A stretch of 42,352 nucleotides of DNA from UMGS1370 sp963557065 (GTDB lineage Bacteria; Bacillota; Clostridia; Lachnospirales; Lachnospiraceae): contig CAUWCT010000012.1 of the NCBI GenBank assembly GCA_963557065.1, forward strand, positions 1 through 42,352, read 5' to 3'. Of the stretch, positions 38,916 through 42,352 are shown one piece after another; positions within the stretch are counted from its first letter, which is position 1; each line of letters opens with the position of its first letter. A program made the position numbers and the translations under genes. The notes beneath the pieces were generated by a model that did not search any database, was not told the origin of the DNA, and was given only the letters and a program-made list of their open reading frames with translations.

Positions 38916-41900
38916 CTACGCTGCTGCATTGGCATTGATTGTATCAATTACCTTTCTGATTCCCATCCAGACGGTTAAATCAGTAAATATCTCAACCACG
39001 CTTCCCTGATCGGTAAATGGCGATTCCTGAAGGACCGAAAAGTCTTTCATCATTCCATTATGTACAATGTATTCCACAATCTGATTCACAAAATAAATCT
39101 GTCTGCTGTCAAAGTCAGTATTGGTCAGATATTCAGAAAATGCTTCCTTGGCAGCATTCATATCCAGCCCTACAATTTCACGTACAAATTCGCCAAGGGG
39201 CTTGGTTCCCACCTCCTGTTCATAATCCTGTTTTGTGCCGACTTCATGCCACAGCACTTCTTCTAAGGATAAAACATCGGTTGGGGTCAGCGGCTGATTC
39301 GTCTTTAATTTGGCGATTGCAATATTATCCTGATGCTGTCTGATATAATACTCTGCCTTTGCTTTGTAATTCTTGAGTTCATCATTTTCAAGCTCCGATT
39401 CCTTCCATTCTGTTGAAAGCAATTCATCTGCAAAATTAGTTACATATTTACCTGTTCCTTTTGGAAGATACTTCATTAAATCACGAAGCTTTTCTCTGAT
39501 TTCTTCAAACTCATTGATTCCGGCATTATCAACATAATCTGTATTCAAAATCCTGTTAATCAATTTTGACTGTGCCTGAATTTCAGGAATATTCGCTATC
39601 CCGGCAATCCCGGCGACTTTTTTACGCAAATCCGTACGGGCTTTTGAATACTTCTTTCCAACCAAGTAAGCCAGTTCAATCCCATACATAAGCGCATCAA
39701 ACCGAACCGCACTTGCCTCATCCTTATCCGGCAGTATCAAAGGTGCAACTTCTTCCCTGACAGTTAAGGTATCGGCATAGGTAAGCGCATTATAACCGGA
39801 TTCTGAAGAATATAACTCCACATATTTTAGATGCTGACGCACAGCGAAATTGTCCCTTGGCAGTTCCCGGACTTTCTCACTCATTTGTTTTACCAGCGTC
39901 CTGCGATATGCAATCAGTCTGTCTGTCTGATATTCCATATTCTGGAGTTTATAGGAAATCTCAAATTTCAGATTAAAAATCGCCCCTTGAAGCGCTGTCA
40001 CACTTGCTGCAGCTTTCCCTTTATTCATTCGGAAGAATTCAAAATTTCCACAGAAATCAAAAATATAAAATTTCCGCTTATCTTCCCCATCCAGCAAATC
40101 AGGACAAAGTCTTGTCCCCCGGCCAATCATCTGCCAGAATTTTGCTTTACTCATTACATTCTTAAAGAACACCAGATTCAGGACTTCCGGCACATCAATC
40201 CCTGTATCTAGCATATCTACAGAAATTGCAATCTGGGGCATTTTCTTTGGATCGGAAAATTCGTCAATCGCGCTCTGCGCATAGGTCATGTAATTATCAA
40301 TTACTTTTGCATAATTGGGCAGATGGGGATACTCCTTATTAAAAACTTCCAGTATCTTCTCAGCATGGTCATGATTCTTTGCGAAAATAATGGTCTTGCC
40401 CAGCTTCTGACCATAATCAATCTTAATGCCCTCTGTCATTACTATATTTAAAACCTGTTTTATCGTATCTTCATTGAAAATCCATGTATTCAGCGCTGAC
40501 GAACTGATGGATTCAGGCAGTTTTCCGTCCTCATTCTTAAATGTTTCCTCATAGACCTTTTTATCCTCTTCTGACAATTCATCATATACGATTCCCTGTT
40601 CAATGAACTTAAGTTTCGATTCAACCGAAATGTAGTCAACAAGGTATCCGTCCTTTACAGCCTGTGCCAAATCATATCCATAAGTGGGAACACCGTTTTC
40701 CAATTCAAAAATCTCATATGTGTTCTTATCAATTTCATCCTTTGGCGTTGCTGTGAGACCAACCAGAGGCGCATCAAAATATGCAAAAATGTCTCTGTAC
40801 TTATTATAAATAGATCTATGCGCTTCATCACATATCACAAGGTCAAAATGGCCGCAGGTAAATAGTTTGCCTTCCTTATCGCTTACGGTATCAATACAAT
40901 TTATCATCGTCTGATACGTCGAGAACACGCAATGAGCGTTGTAGTTCTCCTTTTCTTCTACCAGATTTGTACAGGATAAATTGGGCAGCAGATTCACAAA
41001 ACTTCTTTTGGCCTGTGTGACAAGGGAATTTCGATCCGCCAGAAACAGGATATTCTTTACCCAGCCAGCTTTTAACAGGCAATCGCACAAGGCAATTACG
41101 GTTCTTGTCTTCCCAGAACCAGTTGCCATAACAAGCAACGCCTTTCTTCGGTTCTTTTCATCGAAACTATTGCACACTGCTTTTATGGCAGCTTCCTGAT
41201 AATACCGACCGGCAATGTTTTTATCTACTGCAATGTGTTTCAGGCTTGTCCTCATAGTCAATAAATTGAACCATTTCTCCAAGTCCCTTTTTGAATAAAT
41301 AACCGAACATTTTCTTTCCGGATATTGCCCGTCAATAATGTGTGTCTCAAAGCCATTTGTAAGAAAAATGACTGGCCTTCTCTTATATTTCTGTTCCAAT
41401 AAATCCGCATAAAGCCTGGCCTGCTGCCTTCCCTTTGAAACGTCCACGCAGGTTCTCTTGGCTTCAATAACCGCCAACGGACGGTGCATATCATCATACA
41501 GGACATAATCAGCAAAACCAACCTCGGCTCTATTGGGCATTCCAGGAAGTTCCACTTCATTGATCCAGTCCTTTCCTTCCGTCCAGCCTGCGTCCATCAG
41601 CATAGAATCAATATACAGTTTTCTGGTTTTATATTCTGACAGGTCAAGAGGTTTGGGAACATAGGTCTGCTGCTGTTCCTGTCTGCGGGCAGATAATTCT
41701 TCCTTCAATGAGGCATTTTCTGCCATTAATTTCTTTAAATCAAGTTCCTGCTTTGCAGATTTTTCCTGTTCTCTTGCCAATTCCGCCTTTACAGCACCAG
41801 CTGCATCTTTTGATTCTTTTGCTTTCTCAATCCGAGAGGTAATGATTGTTTTATCAAAAGAGCGTTCTTCATACTGTTCCGAATAACAGTATGCGACAAA

Positions 41901-42260
41901 ATCCAGATATATAAAGAGATTTTCCAGACAAAGCATTGCCTCGTCCCGTCCTAATTTCCTGTTGCTGTGAGCCACATTGTTTCCGCATCTTCTGATGTAA
42001 TCCATGCGTTTCCACAAATCCTGTCCCACAATATCCCGATATTCCTCTGTATTCATAAGGCTTTGCAGATTATCCTGATATGGCATCTCAAGCTCTGAAT
42101 CCACCGAATACATCCACTTTATCGCAAACTCCATTGCCCGACGGCTGTTGATAATGCTGGCCTCCGGATCCATCAGAATAATCTTCTCCGCAGATATGGC
42201 CACATCTGCAAATCTGGAAAATTTTGAATCCTTCTTTAAGTAGTCAAAATTTGTTATCAT
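38916..42260 (-). CDS. hsdR: Type I restriction endonuclease, R subunit (EcoEI-like)
   Basis: The 1114-residue subunit cuts DNA distant from the site after ATP-driven translocation. Order: DUF4145-type N-domain (about 1-130), coiled coil (about 140-200), nuclease with Asp251, Glu266 and Lys268 (FADYVLYDD, then AVIEAKRT), helicase with Walker A ATGSGKT (379-385), DEAH at 478-481 and LVGLTATP, then the EcoEI-type C-domain (about 800-1100). GGGGAGGG is 5 nt before the ATG. The HsdS remnant ends 54 nt upstream; hsdM would lie outside. All catalytic motifs are intact. Confidence 0.95.
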   Translation of the reverse strand: MITNFDYLKKDSKFSRFADVAISAEKIILMDPEASIINSRRAMEFAIKWMYSVDSELEMPYQDNLQSLMNTEEYRDIVGQDLWKRMDYIRRCGNNVAHSNRKLGRDEAMLCLENLFIYLDFVAYCYSEQYEERSFDKTIITSRIEKAKESKDAAGAVKAELAREQEKSAKQELDLKKLMAENASLKEELSARRQEQQQTYVPKPLDLSEYKTRKLYIDSMLMDAGWTEGKDWINEVELPGMPNRAEVGFADYVLYDDMHRPLAVIEAKRTCVDVSKGRQQARLYADLLEQKYKRRPVIFLTNGFETHIIDGQYPERKCSVIYSKRDLEKWFNLLTMRTSLKHIAVDKNIAGRYYQEAAIKAVCNSFDEKNRRKALLVMATGSGKTRTVIALCDCLLKAGWVKNILFLADRNSLVTQAKRSFVNLLPNLSCTNLVEEKENYNAHCVFSTYQTMINCIDTVSDKEGKLFTCGHFDLVICDEAHRSIYNKYRDIFAYFDAPLVGLTATPKDEIDKNTYEIFELENGVPTYGYDLAQAVKDGYLVDYISVESKLKFIEQGIVYDELSEEDKKVYEETFKNEDGKLPESISSSALNTWIFNEDTIKQVLNIVMTEGIKIDYGQKLGKTIIFAKNHDHAEKILEVFNKEYPHLPNYAKVIDNYMTYAQSAIDEFSDPKKMPQIAISVDMLDTGIDVPEVLNLVFFKNVMSKAKFWQMIGRGTRLCPDLLDGEDKRKFYIFDFCGNFEFFRMNKGKAAASVTALQGAIFNLKFEISYKLQNMEYQTDRLIAYRRTLVKQMSEKVRELPRDNFAVRQHLKYVELYSSESGYNALTYADTLTVREEVAPLILPDKDEASAVRFDALMYGIELAYLVGKKYSKARTDLRKKVAGIAGIANIPEIQAQSKLINRILNTDYVDNAGINEFEEIREKLRDLMKYLPKGTGKYVTNFADELLSTEWKESELENDELKNYKAKAEYYIRQHQDNIAIAKLKTNQPLTPTDVLSLEEVLWHEVGTKQDYEQEVGTKPLGEFVREIVGLDMNAAKEAFSEYLTNTDFDSRQIYFVNQIVEYIVHNGMMKDFSVLQESPFTDQGSVVEIFTDLTVWMGIRKVIDTINANAAA

Positions 42261-42314
42261 AGAAACCCTCCCCGTAAATAATCCCTCTATAACAGGTGTC
42301 TTTTGTGAATTTTC

Positions 42315-42352
42315 TTATGCAACTTTTGATTTGTTGATCTGGGTGACGAAGG
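42315..42352 (-). CDS. hsdS: C-terminal end of type I specificity subunit HsdS (partial)
   Basis: The last codons before the edge read FVTQINKSKVA then TAA. HsdS proteins commonly end in a FxxQxDKSKF-like helix, and position directly upstream of hsdR fits. Only eleven residues are visible, so the call depends on context. Confidence 0.55.
   Translation of the reverse strand, partial: FVTQINKSKVA

Noticed and set aside
1..42352. CRISPR array, tRNA or rRNA genes
   Set aside because: No regularly spaced repeats of 25-40 nt and no cloverleaf or rRNA sequence was recognised in any intergenic region.

Overview
The window looks like chromosomal DNA from an endospore-forming gut Clostridium of the Lachnospiraceae type. 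Support comes from the sporulation genes spoVAD and spoVAE, Rex, a lysine riboswitch on dapAB, an infC-rpmI-rplT operon with a structured leader, a double-OB SSB-like protein, an intracellular pectinesterase and moderate GC with AGGAGG-type ribosome binding sites. Species cannot be assigned from the sequence alone. Nearly all genes are on the minus strand; the exceptions are an ABC-F gene with a small membrane gene, and a class A penicillin-binding protein.

Layout from left to right. 1-546 is a degraded stretch: the first codons of a P-loop gene run off the left edge, followed by a fragment of a tyrosine recombinase. 547-3675 holds MATE transporter, lipoprotein and yebC, with an operator-like palindrome over the MATE promoter. 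3859-8549 holds a CNNM/CBS membrane protein, mazF without a visible mazE, alr and nnr. 8587-9701 holds rex, flanked by two hairpin repeats of one family, and the divergent ABC-F promoter. 11869-17740 holds purB-purA, a lipoprotein with a small unknown gene, dapA-dapB under a lysine riboswitch with a terminator, and a small membrane gene. 17770-22785 holds a corrinoid adenosyltransferase translationally coupled to a pectin methylesterase, an SSB-like gene, typA and a YigZ/IMPACT gene. 22911-25631 is the penicillin-binding protein, followed by a dead IS200/IS605 element and an AT-rich multi-TM gene. 27919-29995 holds spoVAE, spoVAD (with a sigma-G-like promoter) and a cyclophilin. 30028-35886 is a complete oligopeptide ABC transporter operon, oppBCDFA. 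36147-37494 is infC-rpmI-rplT with its leader. From 37541 to the right edge lies a defence-type locus: an AlbA_2 regulator, HsdR and the last residues of HsdS.

Functionally this is mostly housekeeping: purine and lysine/DAP synthesis, cell wall (alr, DAP, PBP), translation (infC, L35, L20, TypA, ABC-F), redox control and peptide uptake, interrupted by small accessory patches. The signals most worth following are non-coding: the branched inverted-repeat element beside rex, perfect or near-perfect palindromes inside several promoters (opp, AlbA_2 gene, MATE, yigZ), and the AUU start of infC. No clearly new multi-gene system was found. Many intergenic assignments rest on reading consensus sequences and hand-paired stems, without folding or database searches.
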